Part shown: in pieces, positions 9,487 to 20,243 of the stretch | Layout of the letters: every line of letters starts with the position of its first letter | Position numbering within the stretch: the stretch's first letter is position 1 | From: Spiroplasma_E sp902809815 | GTDB taxonomy: Bacteria; Bacillota_I; Bacilli_A; Mycoplasmatales; VBWQ01 | Length of the DNA stretch: 64,000 nucleotides | Assembly (NCBI RefSeq): GCF_964030925.1 | Contig: NZ_OZ034992.1 | Location: 1,906,455 to 1,970,454, forward strand | Direction of reading: 5' to 3' | The notes under the pieces: model-generated | Told to the model about the DNA's origin: nothing | What the model saw: the letters and a program-made list of their open reading frames with translations, nothing else | The model's database searches: none | Program-made: the position numbers and the translations under genes

Positions 9487-9738
9487 TTAAAATTTTACTC
9501 TTTCTAATAATTTAACAATTTCTTTAGCTATTTCTCTAACGACTGCTACAGCAACCGAATTTCCAAACTGTTTATAAGATTGATTATCACTAACAATAAT
9601 TTTAAAATTACTTGGAAATCCTTGCAAATTAGCACACTCTCTTGGAGTTAATTTTCTTGGATTATTATTTTCTTGATATAATAATATTTCTGATCCGTCT
9701 TTATAATATCTGGCCGATAAAGTACTTGTATACGCCAC
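9487..9738 (-). pseudogene. C-terminal fragment of DNA (cytosine-5) methyltransferase
   Basis: About 84 residues carrying motif IX (PRKLTPRECANLQGFP) and motif X (QSYKQFGNSVAVAVV) of m5C DNA methyltransferases, preceded by the typical TLSARYYKDGSEILLY. Motifs I-VIII are missing because the IS3 copy at 9734 cut the gene. The remaining frame can start at a GTG made by the junction. It would have modified DNA as part of a type II restriction-modification pair; it cannot now be active. Confidence 0.85.
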
Positions 9739-10878
9739 TTGCCACTTGCCACTTAGCCCTTTTTACTAGACCATTAATTTAAAAAACCTGAATGTATTCT
9801 AAAAACAATTGTGTTATATAATTAACACTAATTTTAACCTGAAAGGATTTTTATTAATGGATAAAATTAAACAAATAGCATTAGTAATTAACAAATTAAA
9901 TATCAAAGAAAAAATTAAAATTATTGATGATTGTAAAAATCAATATTCAATTAGAAACCTATGTCAATATCTTCAATTAAACAGATCAACATATTACTTT
10001 TTAAAAAATAAACAAAAACCTATTAAAAAAGAAGAAAATCATATTATTAAATGCAATCATAAATATCAAAAAATATGCCAACTTTTAATCGAATTTCATT
10101 CTACAAGAAAAGGCAGAATTTATGGATATTTAAGAATTTTTTCAGCTTTTAAAGAGTGATTAAAACAAGAAAAAAATATCATTTTAAATATAGAATTATC
10201 AATAAAACAAATGCGAAAAATTATGAAAGAACACAATATTCAAGGATTAAAACAAACTAAAAATAACTATCCTAAAAACAAAAAAAATCCAAATAAGTGA
10301 ATACCTACAATGGATAAAGTAAACAAAGATTATAAAAGTACAACCTCTTCAAATCAAATTTGATCAATGGACACTAAACAAATAAATACTAAAGAAGGAT
10401 GATTATATCTTTTTGTAATTATTGATTTTTATTCAAATAATGTTGTTAGTTATAATATTGCTCCTAATAAATCATATCAGGATTTAATTCTTCCTGCTCT
10501 TGAAAAAATCAACAAACAATTTTCTTGAAATCAAGTAAAAAATGTTATTTTACATTCAGATAACGCCAACGAATTTTATTGTCAGGATATCACAAAATGA
10601 GCAGAGGATAAACAAATAATTTTAAGCAAAAAACAACCTTATGATATTGGTGGTAATGTATTATCTGAAAACTGATTTTCTCATTTATCTCAAGAATGAC
10701 TACCTAAAGGATCAAATCAATATTTATCCATCAATGAAGCTATAAATGATGTAAATCAATATGTTATGTTTTATAATTATGAAAGAATACATTCTAAATT
10801 TCTAAAACCACCAATTTTACAAATTAAAATTTAGAATTTTATATCAAAAATGGTCCAGTAATTAAGGGCCAACCACCG
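9734..10878 (+). mobile_element. IS3-family element, copy A
   Basis: Imperfect terminal inverted repeats (TAGCCCTTTTTACTAGACCA at left; TGGTCCAGTAATTAAGGGCCA at right) bracket one transposase gene. Outside the left repeat the GCCACT unit is present three times; outside the right repeat ACCACC once. Flanks do not rejoin into one gene (methyltransferase left, unrelated C-terminal fragment right), so recombination followed insertion. Confidence 0.85.
9857..10834 (+). CDS. IS3-family transposase (copy A)
   Basis: 325 residues in one frame with TGA as Trp. The N-terminus is an OrfB-like helical domain (SIRNLCQYLQLNRSTYY), followed by an integrase-type DDE core: first Asp in IWSMDTKQI, second in VILHSDNANEF, Glu in LSENWFSHLSQEW about 35 residues later. 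It ends with YNYERIHSKFLKPP, the usual IS3 tail. No separate OrfA helix-turn-helix gene fits in the 100 bases to the IS end, so this element works from one ORF or has lost OrfA. Copies B, C and D encode the same protein. Confidence 0.85.
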
Positions 10879-11087
10879 AAAAAAACAAAACTTGAAATAT
10901 AGAATTTATGTATTATTATGGCAGTTGAATTACTCCGTTAGTTTTTATTCATATCTATGCTCAAGCATTTTTTTGATATAGTAATAATGGCAATATATAT
11001 TTATCTATTCATTTAAAAGAAGAATCAAAAAATGCTGTAAAAGGAGCACACTTTAAACTTCAAATAAATAGTGCATATTTAAGCTAA
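10871..11087 (+). pseudogene. C-terminal fragment of unknown protein beside IS3 copy A
   Basis: About 70 codons are open in frame from the IS end to TAA at 11085, including YYYGSWITPLVFIHIYAQ and AHFKLQINSAYLS. The style (aromatic, beta-prone) resembles the phage structural proteins here. The 5' part was replaced by the IS. Confidence 0.5.
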
Positions 11088-11126
11088 ATTTATTAATTAT
11101 AATAATAAAAAGGGGACAATATAACA

Positions 11127-11516
11127 ATGAATTATGAAGATGAAAAATGTGACTTAGAAGTTAAATCAATTTTAGAAAAACAATATAAAAATGATCAAAT
11201 CAAAGAGTTCTTAGTAAAACTTATAAATTCAAAAAAAGAAGAAAATAAATTTTATAGTAACTTAGAATTACTAGCGGATGTTTCACTATATTATAAAAAG
11301 ATTAAAAAAACTGTTAAAATAACAAATAATACTTTGGAAATAATAAGCAAAATTTTAAAATTAAATGATACTGAAATAAATAATTTTTTAAGTTTAAGTT
11401 GAAATAAAATTCAAGAAATAACTACAGAAAAAATCATAAATATCGAAGAAATTAATGATTTATTAAATGAACCTTTTGTAAATACTTCATATATTAATCA
11501 AAAAAATTTAATATAG
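11127..11516 (+). CDS. Hypothetical helical protein
   Basis: 129 residues, Lys/Glu/Asn/Leu-rich and mostly helical, with no membrane segment. An AAGGGGAC SD is 9 bases before the ATG. One TGA is Trp. It follows a truncated fragment and precedes a lipoprotein gene with its own leader. No family recognised. Confidence 0.55.
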
Positions 11517-11629
11517 ATTTCTAATTTAATATCTTTCTAAAATACTTACATTAACTTTATAAATAACACTCAAAAGTATTATAAATACTATTTTATAAAA
11601 GGGGTTAAAGTTTGAAAAAGGGCTATTTT

Positions 11630-12691
11630 ATGAAAAATTTAAAAAGTATACTATCAATTGTAGGTGTTTTAGGATTTACAGTAGCAACAACAAGCAATGT
11701 CACTGCATGTATAAGTAATATAACAAGTAATTTTCAAGAAATAACAAATTGAAAAGAAAATAATGGTGAAATTCAAAGCTTAGTTAATAATAAAAATACT
11801 ATTTATGCAGGAACCAAAACTGGTGATGACAAAGGTAATTTATTTAAGATTACAAAAGATGACACAACAACACCTTTAACAAATTGAAAAGAAAGTAATG
11901 GTAAAGTTCAAAGTTTATTAAATGTTAATGATACGATCTATGTTGGAACCAAAACTGGCGATGGCAAAGGTAATTTATTTAAAATTACTGATGATGATAC
12001 AATAACAGCACTATCAAAATGAGATGAAAACAACGGTGAAATATGTAGTCTATTAAACATTAATAATACTATTTATGCAGGAACCAAAACTGGTGATGAC
12101 AAAGGTAATTTATTTAAAATTACTGATGATGATACAATAACAGCACTATCTGATTGAAAAGATACTAATGGTGAAGTTCGTGGTTTACTAAATGTCAATG
12201 GCACAATCTATGTTGGAACTAAAACAACACCTATTAATAATGCATATACAGGAAAGTTAATTAAAATTACAAAAGATGACACAATAACAATATTATCAAA
12301 ATGAAATGTAAATAATGGTGAAATTTATAGTTTAACTAGTTCAACAAACGAAAGTATTTATATTGGAACCAAAACTGGTGATGGTCAAGGAGATTTATAT
12401 AAAGTTAAAGAAGATGGTACAAGTACACTAGTAACCAACTGAAAAGAAACTAATGGCGAAGTTTTAAGTCTAGTTAATGACAATAATACAATCTTTGTTG
12501 GAACAAGAACTACTGATGGTAAAGGAAGATTATTTAAAGTTGTCTATACAGTAGCAATTGGTATTTTTAGTTGAAGTAGCAGTGGTGGCGAAGTACATAG
12601 TTTATTAAATGTCAATAGTATTGTTTACGCTGGAACTAAAATTAGTGATAATAAAGGAAAACTATTTAAAAGTTTAAATCCAGAAGGATAA
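11630..12691 (+). CDS. Lipoprotein with seven propeller-like repeats
   Basis: 353 residues. A signal peptide ends in the lipobox VTAC (Cys 27), so the mature protein is membrane-anchored and surface exposed. The rest is about seven repeats of 38-48 residues, each with a Trp turn (NWKE-x-NGE), SLLN, TIYVGTKTGD and KGNLFKIT. Seven repeats with a conserved Gly-Thr-Lys strand suggest a seven-bladed beta-propeller. Repeats are near identical at DNA level (for example around 11810-11850 and 12070-12110), so copy number may vary by recombination. A shared terminator follows. Function is unknown; surface binding is inference. Confidence 0.8.
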
Positions 12692-12735
12692 AGGATAATA
12701 AAAACTAATTAATTTAATTTATTAACTTCTTTTAT

Positions 12736-12766
12736 AAAAAACCTAAAATTTAATTTTAGGTTTTTT
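12736..12766. terminator. Bidirectional terminator between lipoprotein gene and dnaB
   Basis: Stem AAAAAACCTAAAA / TTTTAGGTTTTTT with a short AT loop. A and T runs on both sides let it serve both convergent transcripts. Confidence 0.75.
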
Positions 12767-12773
12767 ATTATTT

Positions 12774-14114
12774 TTATCCTGTATAATTTTCAAACTTACC
12801 TCATTTTGGAATAAAAACAGTTACTACTTTTCCTGTTGGGCCGTTTCGATGTTTAGAAATAAGAATTTCAGCAAGATTACTTTCTTGTGAACTTGTTGTT
12901 TCTTCACTATTTTTTTCCTTATAATAATCATCACGATATAAAAACATAATTACATCAGCATCTTGTTCAATAGCCCCTGACTCACGTAAATCAGACATTA
13001 AAGGACGTTTTTCTTCACGTCTCTCCACCATTCTTGATAATTGTGATAAACAAACAATTGGTACTCTTAATTCTCTTGCCAAAATTTTTAAACTACGAGA
13101 AATATTTGAAACTTCTTGTTGACGTGATTCACTATCTCTACCAGTTAATAACTGTAAATAATCAATAATTACTAACTTAATGCTATTTTCACGACTTAAT
13201 TTTCTTAATTTAGTTTGCAACTCTAAAACTCTTAAACCAGGTGTATCATCAATAATAATTCTTTTTTGTTTCAATTGCTCAGCAGTAGCACTAATACGAT
13301 TTCAATCAGCCTGTGTAAATTTAGACTTATTACGTAAACGATTAGCATCAAAATGTCCTTGACAAGAAATCATTCTTGTAATTAATTGATCTTTTGGCAT
13401 TTCTAATGAAAAAATAACAACAACATCGTTTTTATTATCTTGTTCATTAGCAGCATTTAAAGCAAAATTAAGTGCTAAGGCGGTTTTACCCATTGAAGGT
13501 CTAGCTGCTAAAATAATTAAGTCACCTCGCTGAAAACCACTAGTAATCATATCCAAATTGTTAATACCTGAACTTGTACCAGTAATATTAACTGTTGATT
13601 TTTGTAGTTGTTCAATTTTAGTTACCACATCATCAATGTGTTCACTAATTGGTAACATCTCTTCATGATTACGTTCACTACTTACTTGTACAATTTGAGC
13701 TTCAGCAGCAATTAAAACTTCATTAATTGACTTTTCACTTTGTAACTCTTTACCTATATTTTTTAAAGCATTTTCTAATTGTCGTTTAGTAGTTCTTTCA
13801 ATCAAAATATCAATGTGTTCTTTTAAATTAGCATCAGTAATATATTGAGCCACTAAAGAAGATAAATATTCAATTCCACCAATTTTATCCAAATTATTTT
13901 GCTTAACTAATTCTTCGGCAATAGTTGTTATATCAATACCAGAATTATTTTTATAAAGATTAGTAATTGTTTTAAAAATAATTTGATTAGAATTAATTGT
14001 AAAATCATGTGGTGCCAATAAATTTAATGCACTTTCACATGCTGGTGATGATTGAATCATCGCACTTAAAACATTAACTTCTGCATTATTTATATATTGA
14101 CCATTGTTAGACAT
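12774..14114 (-). CDS. dnaB: Replicative DNA helicase DnaB
   Basis: 446 residues, normal for DnaB. The N-terminal helical domain (residues 1-130) interacts with primase. The RecA-type core has Walker A ARPSMGKTAL near residue 205, Walker B VIIDYLQLL near 310 and the C-terminal motif with SDLRESGAIEQDADVIMFL. It forms the hexameric helicase that opens the fork. TGA encodes Trp near 13302 and 12801. It is the last gene of the gdpP-rplI-dnaB operon (2-base gap to rplI) and ends at the bidirectional terminator. Confidence 0.95.
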
Positions 14115-14116
14115 AA

Positions 14117-14560
14117 TTATTCTCCTAAAACTTCAACCTTTAATTGTGCAATAATTGCAACATCTAATTTAATATTAATGTTAGTTATACCTAATTCATT
14201 AATAGGATTAAATTTAACAAATTTATGTTTATCAATTTTAATGTTATATTTTTGCACTAGTTGTTCACAAATTTGTTTTGAAGAAATAGCACCAGAAACT
14301 TTACCATTATTACTTTTTAATTTAAATTGTAAAGTAATTAAAGCTAATTGTTCTTTAATTTTTTGTAAATCTTCTAATTCCATTTCTCGTTGTATTTTTT
14401 TATTTTCAATTACTTTTTGATTAATTTTTAATGCTTCTGATGTAGCAATTACAGCTAATTTTCTAGGTAATAAATAATTTTTACCATAACCATCACTAAC
14501 ATTAACAACTTCACCTTTTTTACCATAATTTTTAACATCCGTTAAAAGGACAACTTTCAT
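14117..14560 (-). CDS. rplI: 50S ribosomal protein L9
   Basis: 147 residues with the typical L9 start KVVLLTDVKNYGKKGEVVNV and GYGKNYLLPRKLA, a connecting helix and a small C-terminal domain. L9 binds 23S rRNA near the L1 stalk. I chose ATG at 14560 because it gives the canonical MKVVLL start; an in-frame ATG three codons upstream is possible. It sits between gdpP and dnaB, the usual Firmicutes order. Confidence 0.93.
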   Translation of the reverse strand: MKVVLLTDVKNYGKKGEVVNVSDGYGKNYLLPRKLAVIATSEALKINQKVIENKKIQREMELEDLQKIKEQLALITLQFKLKSNNGKVSGAISSKQICEQLVQKYNIKIDKHKFVKFNPINELGITNINIKLDVAIIAQLKVEVLGE

Positions 14561-14591
14561 TGTAAACATCTCACTTTCTATTTTAATAATT

Positions 14592-16589
14592 TTAATACCT
14601 TTCAGTAGTAGCACTCTCACTTTGATATACGCCACTTTCAATTAATTTTACCAATTCATCATACAATGCTCTAATTCCCAATTTACTACTTTGGACAGCA
14701 GCAGCACTAAAGTGACCACCACCACCTAAGTTTTCACAAATAATTTGAACATTTATTTCACCGTTGCTTCGTGCTGATAAACAAGCACGTCCTTGACGAT
14801 CATAAGCAATAGTAAATGATGCTTTACAATCACGTAAGTCTAACAACATTTCTGAAATTTGGGCTAAATATGAAGTATGTACTTCTAAGTTTTCATCACC
14901 AACAGCAACTAAAAATCCTTTTTTAATTTCTTGGGCGTGACTAATTAAAGCAAATTTATCAATTAGTTCATTTAAACTATTTTTCAATAATCCTTTAACT
15001 TTAGAAGGAGAAGCTCCTCAATCAGTTAATAATCCACAGGCTTCAAAAGTTCTTCTTGTTGTTCTTACTTGGAAATTATTAGTATCAATTAAAATACCTG
15101 CAAACATTATATTTCATAAAAATTCTGATTCAATATTATTAAAATCATTATAATAAATAATTTCTGTCATTGCTTCAGCTGTTGAAGAAGTTCCTGCATC
15201 AATATAAGAAGTAATGGTGCTACTAATTGATTCATCAGAAACACGATGATGATCAATAACAATAATTTTTACAGCTTTACTTAATAAATCAGGACTATCA
15301 ACACGTTGTGGATTATGAGTATCAACAACAATTAATAAAGTATTTGCATGAAGAAATTTAAGTGCTTGTTTACCTGTAATAAAATTACGACTAATATAAC
15401 TTTCAGGAACAAGTTCATGAAGAATTTTTAATGTTTTTTCATCAACTTCATTTTGATTAATAACATAATGAGCACTTTTATTTAAGCTTTTAGCAATTTC
15501 AATAATAGCTGTTCCTGAAGAAATACTATCAAAATCAGCAGCCGCATGTCCCATAACTAAAATGTTTTCTGCTAATTTTATTTCATTATATAATGATTGT
15601 GCAAACATTCTAATATTAATTTTAGATTCTGATTGTTTTGCTTCAATAGTACCTCCAATAAAAACTGTATTACCACCAAATTCACGAATAACTACTTGAT
15701 CACCACCACGATAAACTGCTAATTCTTTACTTTCAATAGCCAAATCATATAGATCTTTACTAATAGCATTACCATAAGAGAAACCAGCAGATAACGTAAT
15801 ATCTGCTTTAAATTTTTTAACACCTTCTCGAATATTTTTAATAAGTGGAAAGTTATCATTTCTTGCTTTATTAAATTCATTTTGATAAAGTAAAATATTG
15901 TAACCATCTTCAATATTACCTAATAATAAACCTGAATAATTATTAGCAAAATCATTTAATTCAGTTTTAATAAATGCTTCAACACGAATTTGATTCTCAA
16001 CTCTTAATTTTTGTAAAGAATTATAAAAATTATCAATACTAATTACACCAAAAACTAATTTTTCTTGTTGCAATTTATTATATAAGAAATGATATTTAGT
16101 TGTTTCTTGTAACAAAATTGTTCTAGTTTGTACTAAATAAATAGCATCATAAAGCATATCTTCAATTTTAAGTGTAATTTGAGTAATATTATTACTAATT
16201 AATTGTTCTAAATCTCTTGATAGTTTAACAATTGATTTTCCAATTAATCTACCTAAACCTTTATCTTCTAAAAATTCACTTACTCACATAATTGATAAAT
16301 CACTATCTAAAACAATCATACCAACACTACCAAAAGTTAAAGCTTGTGCATTATTTAATTTTATGATTTCAGCTGTGTTAATATAACGATGACGAATTCA
16401 TAAACTAAATAGAAAAATATAAAGACAAACAATAATAAAATTACCTAAAACTAAACTTAAAATTACAGTAATAGTGACCACTTGTTCTGCTGTCTCAATA
16501 TTAACAATAAAATAAGTCAAGCCAATTAAAATTTCAACTACTAATCAAACAATCATTATTAAATGATAATTTCTTAACGATTTGAACAC
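14592..16589 (-). CDS. gdpP: Cyclic-di-AMP phosphodiesterase GdpP
   Basis: 665 residues. Two N-terminal membrane segments (about residues 10-65), a PAS-like region, a degenerate GGDEF region (about 190-300), then the DHH/DHHA1 phosphodiesterase: HAAADFDSIS (metal-binding DxD), VVDTHNP, VIDHHRVSD (DHH) and LGGGGHFSAAAV in DHHA1. It hydrolyses c-di-AMP to pApA at the membrane. I chose the GTG start at 16589, which has AAGGA nine bases upstream and begins the first membrane segment. Several TGA codons are Trp. It heads the operon with rplI and dnaB. Confidence 0.9.
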
Positions 16590-16742
16590 TTTGTCACTTC
16601 CTTCTAATATTATTAATTATACTATAACACTAATATTAAAAACAGCCATTATCTTTTATGTAATATAATACTATTAAGGTCTTTTTATTTTAATTTTAAA
16701 CTATTATTTAAAATAAAATATTTTTAAGATAAAAATAAATAA

Positions 16743-16775
16743 AAATTGAGTAAGATTTGTAAACTTACTCAATTT
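16743..16775 (-). terminator. Terminator of the rpsF-ssb-rpsR operon
   Basis: Strong stem (AAAATTGAGTAAG with its complement) just after the rpsR stop, with T run on the minus strand. Confidence 0.75.
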
Positions 16776-16777
16776 TT

Positions 16778-17008
16778 TTATCTTGAATATCTTAATAATC
16801 CCATGATTTGGGCACGTTTTATATTTTTAGCAATTAAACGTTGATACTTTGGATTAGTACCTGTTGTTCTTGCTGGCAAAATTTTGTTATTATTACCCAT
16901 AAATTTACTTAGTAATTCAATATCTTTATAATCAATATAAGTAATATTATTTTTAGTAATAAAACAAGATTTTCTTCTTGTAAAATTTCTTGGTTTACCA
17001 GTGTTCAT
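16778..17008 (-). CDS. rpsR: 30S ribosomal protein S18
   Basis: 76 residues with the S18 core: YIDYKDIELLSKFM, ILPARTTGTNPKYQRLIAKNIKRAQIMGLL. It binds 16S rRNA with S6. Third gene of rpsF-ssb-rpsR, a conserved bacterial order; a clear AGGAG precedes the ATG. Confidence 0.95.
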   Translation of the reverse strand: MNTGKPRNFTRRKSCFITKNNITYIDYKDIELLSKFMGNNNKILPARTTGTNPKYQRLIAKNIKRAQIMGLLRYSR

Positions 17009-17020
17009 AATTATCCTCCT

Positions 17021-17524
17021 TTAATTATTTAAATCTCAAATGATATCTTCTTCATCAAATTCTATATTTTGAATAGCCGCTTCTTTTTCTTGAAGCTGAT
17101 TAGTATTAGTAAAGGCAATATCAGTACTATAATTAGGACTTTTAAAAGCATCATCTAAATGAATTTTATTCTCATCTCTTGGTTTTGAATAATTAATATT
17201 AGTGTTATTACCACTACTATCTTTTTTACGATTATCTAAAAAAGTAACAGTTTGTGCAACCACTTCAGTAATATATAGTTCTTTTCCATTCTGATCTGTT
17301 GATTTTCTTACTGACAGTCTTCCTGAAACTGAAATTAAAGAACCTTTAACTAAATAATTAGTCATATTTTCAGCAACTTTATTTCAAGCCATACATGAAA
17401 TATAATCAACTTGATTTTGAATATTATTAACTGCAAGTGTAAAAAAAGTAAAAGGTTTTCCTGTTGAAGTTTGATGTAACTTTAAATCACGAGTGATTCT
17501 ACCAATTAATGTAACAATATTCAT
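17021..17524 (-). CDS. ssb: Single-stranded DNA-binding protein
   Basis: 167 residues. The N-terminal OB fold begins MNIVTLIGRITRDLKLHQT and contains FTLAVNN, DYISCMAWNKVAEN, GSLISVSGRL and YITEVVAQTVTFLD. A disordered Asn/Ser linker leads to an acidic C-terminus (EFDEEDIIWDLNN), which would contact partner proteins. It coats single-stranded DNA in replication and repair. TGA near 17036 and 17390 is Trp. Located between rpsF and rpsR as usual. Confidence 0.93.
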
Positions 17525-17554
17525 TTTTTATCCTCACTTTTAACTTAGATTTTA

Positions 17555-18082
17555 TTAATCTTTTTGTTCAGTATTCGATGCATTATTATTAGTATTTGTT
17601 TTTGAATTTTGGTAATTAGTTTTTGTACGATAAGATGACTCAGTACCAGCGATTGGTCTTGGTTTTCTTTCGCCATTTTCATCACGATTATAAGAAGGAC
17701 GATTTCCTGGTCTTGTTGGTCGAGAGAAAGAACTAGATTCTACTTGGCGTTTTGGTTTAAACTTATTAATTTTTTCACTATCTAAATTAATAACCAAAAA
17801 ACGCATTACGTCTAATTGTCTTTGTTTATTTAAAGCTACACGATTAAAGTTAGCAATGTTTTCTGGTGAAGTTAGCACTTCAATAATAAAATAATGACCC
17901 TTAACTTTTTTGTTAATAGGATAAGCAAATTGACGAATAGAATCTTGTTCTTTAGTAATTTTTCCAGCATTTTTAGTTAAAATTTCACAAAATTCTTTTT
18001 TAATTAATTGTGCTTTTTCTTGATTTTGATCATCAACGATGTACATAATTTCATAATTATGCTTTTGTTTTAAATCTTCCAA
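17555..18082 (-). CDS. rpsF: 30S ribosomal protein S6
   Basis: 175 residues. The core (NYEIMYIVDDQ, then KVKGHYFIIEVLTSP, and VALNKQRQLDVMRFLVI) is typical S6. A long polar C-terminal extension rich in Arg, Ser and Asn (about residues 110-175) exceeds the usual length, as in other mollicutes. I chose TTG at 18082: AAAGGAGGT lies nine bases upstream and the S6 start follows within ten residues. First gene of the operon; a hairpin that masks this SD lies in its leader. Confidence 0.9.
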   Translation of the reverse strand: MEDLKQKHNYEIMYIVDDQNQEKAQLIKKEFCEILTKNAGKITKEQDSIRQFAYPINKKVKGHYFIIEVLTSPENIANFNRVALNKQRQLDVMRFLVINLDSEKINKFKPKRQVESSSFSRPTRPGNRPSYNRDENGERKPRPIAGTESSYRTKTNYQNSKTNTNNNASNTEQKD

Positions 18083-18093
18083 TGTTCGAAGAC

Positions 18094-18128
18094 CTCCTTT
18101 TGGGCATATGGCTCTGATGAGCAAGGAG
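18094..18128 (-). promoter_or_regulatory. rpsF leader hairpin masking the Shine-Dalgarno (candidate S6:S18 autoregulatory RNA)
   Basis: On the minus strand CTCCTT-GCTC pairs with GAGC, then, after an 11-base bulge (CATATGCCCAA), with AAGGAG, which is the rpsF SD. The two helices stack without a gap on the 5' side. S6:S18-binding leader RNAs with a helix-bulge-helix near rpsF are established in bacteria. That this is one of them is inference from position and shape. Confidence 0.5.
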
Positions 18129-18278
18129 TAAATATATTAAGTTTGATTTTTAAATATTTGACTCATACAATATTATAACGTAATTACCTTTAAAGTAAAG
18201 GAAAAATAACAATAATTATTAATATAACATGAGAAAAAATGACTAAATAAAAATTTGATTTCAATAAGAAATTTTATT

Positions 18279-18878
18279 TTATTTTATATAATCAATTATT
18301 TTTTGCACTATTTCCTTAGGAGTTAAATCATTAGTGTCAATTACTAAAAAATTAAAGTTATTTTTTTCTTTTTCATATCACTGTTCATATTTTTTATTTA
18401 ATAAACTTCAGTATTCATGAGGTACATGTTTTTCTGATTCACGACCACGAAGGTTTATACGTTCAATTGTGTTTTCAAGATTTGCTTTTAAATAGACAAT
18501 TAAATCAGGTTTAATTTGTGGATCAAAATAAAGTGATGAAATAATAACATTATTATAAAAATTTAAATACACTTCATAATCTCTATCATTCATATTGTTT
18601 TGAGCTTTTAATACTTCAACGAAAATAGGATCTTCTAAAATACTGCGATCAAAAATAACATTGTTAAAATTTTGTGCTTCTTTTAATTGTTTACTTCGTG
18701 CCATCAACATAAATACTTGCATTTTAAAAGCATATTCTAAAGGATTTTGATAAAAATCATCTAAATAGGGATTACTAGTAACTGGCTCGTCCATAATTTT
18801 ATATTTTAATAATTTTGCTAATTCTCTACTAATAGTGCTCTTACCAACACCAACTACACCAGATAATACAATTTTCAT
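18279..18878 (-). CDS. Deoxynucleoside kinase (dGK/dAK family)
   Basis: 199 residues. P-loop SGVVGVGKST at residues 5-14, the DRSILED motif (catalytic Glu/Arg region) near residue 78, and a lid-type Arg cluster RINLRGRESE near 140. This is the dNK/dGK family that phosphorylates purine or pyrimidine deoxynucleosides for salvage, usual in mollicutes. Substrate (dA, dG or dC) cannot be told from sequence alone. Three TGA codons near the C-terminus encode Trp. It stands alone with its own leader. Confidence 0.88.
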
Positions 18879-19281
18879 TTTTTGCCTCCCATAATATATG
18901 ATTACAATTAATTTATCTTAATATATAAATTTTCTCCCTCCAAATAAAAAATTTTAAAAAACATTTAATAAATTAAATTTTACTTTTTTTTACTAAAACT
19001 TATTCCTTATATTTTCAAAGATTAACGTAATATCAATTGTATTTTTAAAATTATTGATAATACACTTTCTTGATTCTATACACCCTTTAATAACTATATT
19101 TATCATAACATATAAATTTTACTCTAACTTAAATCTATTATTTTTAGTTAATTTCCATATTGTTATTTTTAAACTTATTATTTATATATGTATATTGTTC
19201 TTTATAGGTTAATTTTATAAAATTAATATGATAAAACCAAATTAATAATTTTGTACTATTAATAAATAGAGGTGATTTTGT
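18879..19281. other. Non-coding gap of about 400 bases
   Basis: Very AT-rich. No convincing gene, RNA or repeat seen. It should hold divergent promoters for the kinase (-) and the HEPN-like gene (+); an AGAGGTG SD for the latter ends it. Confidence 0.4.
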
Positions 19282-20243
19282 ATGAATAACGACTGAGAAA
19301 CATTTTTTAATTCTTCTGTACTAAAAATGAAAAAAGCAATAATTTCTTATAATAACTTTTTAGAAAATGATAGATTAGAAAATTTTTATATTTTTGCACA
19401 TATAGCTTTTAATAGATTATTTATAGCTTTTTGTATAAAAAATGATAAAAAATATAAAAATGATAAAAAACAAAAAATTAAATCTTTTTGCGAATTGTCT
19501 AATATATTAAAAAAAGGAATCTGTCATAACTTCTGAAGCAAAAAAAAATAATAGATTTATTTAATGATATAAGAAATGAAATACATCATAATATTCATAA
19601 TAATATAGACGATAAAACAATAAATTGAATAGAAAATGTAAAATTTTTGACTAGTATAATAAACTTGTACAAAAGAATAATTTTTGAAATTTGACCCGAT
19701 TTTAAATTATATGAAAACATAATATATTTTAACAATGAAAATAATAATTTTAATATACCAATAGAAAATACTTACATGATAAAAATAAAAGAAGTTATTA
19801 ATAAAGAGGAATTGCAAAATTTCTTTAAAGAATATGCTAAAAATATTATCATAGCAAATCATGATAGTAAAAAAGAAAACAATATTATTCTAAAAAAAGA
19901 TTTAGACCCTAATGAAATAACTAAAGAAGATCTTAAATCTTCAGAAGTAGTAAGTGAATTAAAAACTCAATTTGATTCAAAATTTAATCAGACAGATTTT
20001 ACAAATATATTAAAATATTTTTGTGTTTTTTCTTTACCAAATGAAAATAGCAACTGAGAACCCTGAAATATGTCTAATAATTATGAAAAATTAACGATAT
20101 CTAATAAATTTAAAAACCATTGTTATAAATTAGACATTACAAAGAGTATTTTATACAAGAAATCTATAATTAAACTTTTACTTAATTTTTTACAAAAATA
20201 TCCCAATAATTATAAAAACTTCTTGAAAGAACAAAAAAAATAA
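19282..20243 (+). pseudogene. HEPN-domain-like protein split by a poly(A) frameshift
   Basis: The first frame (19282-19551) stops just after a run of nine A (19540-19548). Adding one A restores a single frame of about 321 residues to TAA at 20241. The join gives KKKIIDLFNDIRNEIHHNIH, with the RNEIHH segment matching the R-x4-6-H active-site motif of HEPN ribonucleases (polar residue after Arg). The helical region before it (HIAFNRLFIAF) fits the first HEPN helix. The C-terminal 200 residues are not recognised. HEPN proteins are common RNase effectors of toxin-antitoxin and abortive-infection systems. As read, the gene is disrupted or depends on slippage. Confidence 0.6.

Noticed and set aside
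14097..14420. Plus-strand frame opposite rplI
   Set aside because: Antisense to a clear ribosomal protein gene; hydrophobic composition is the usual shadow of Lys/Asn/Ile-rich coding sequence.
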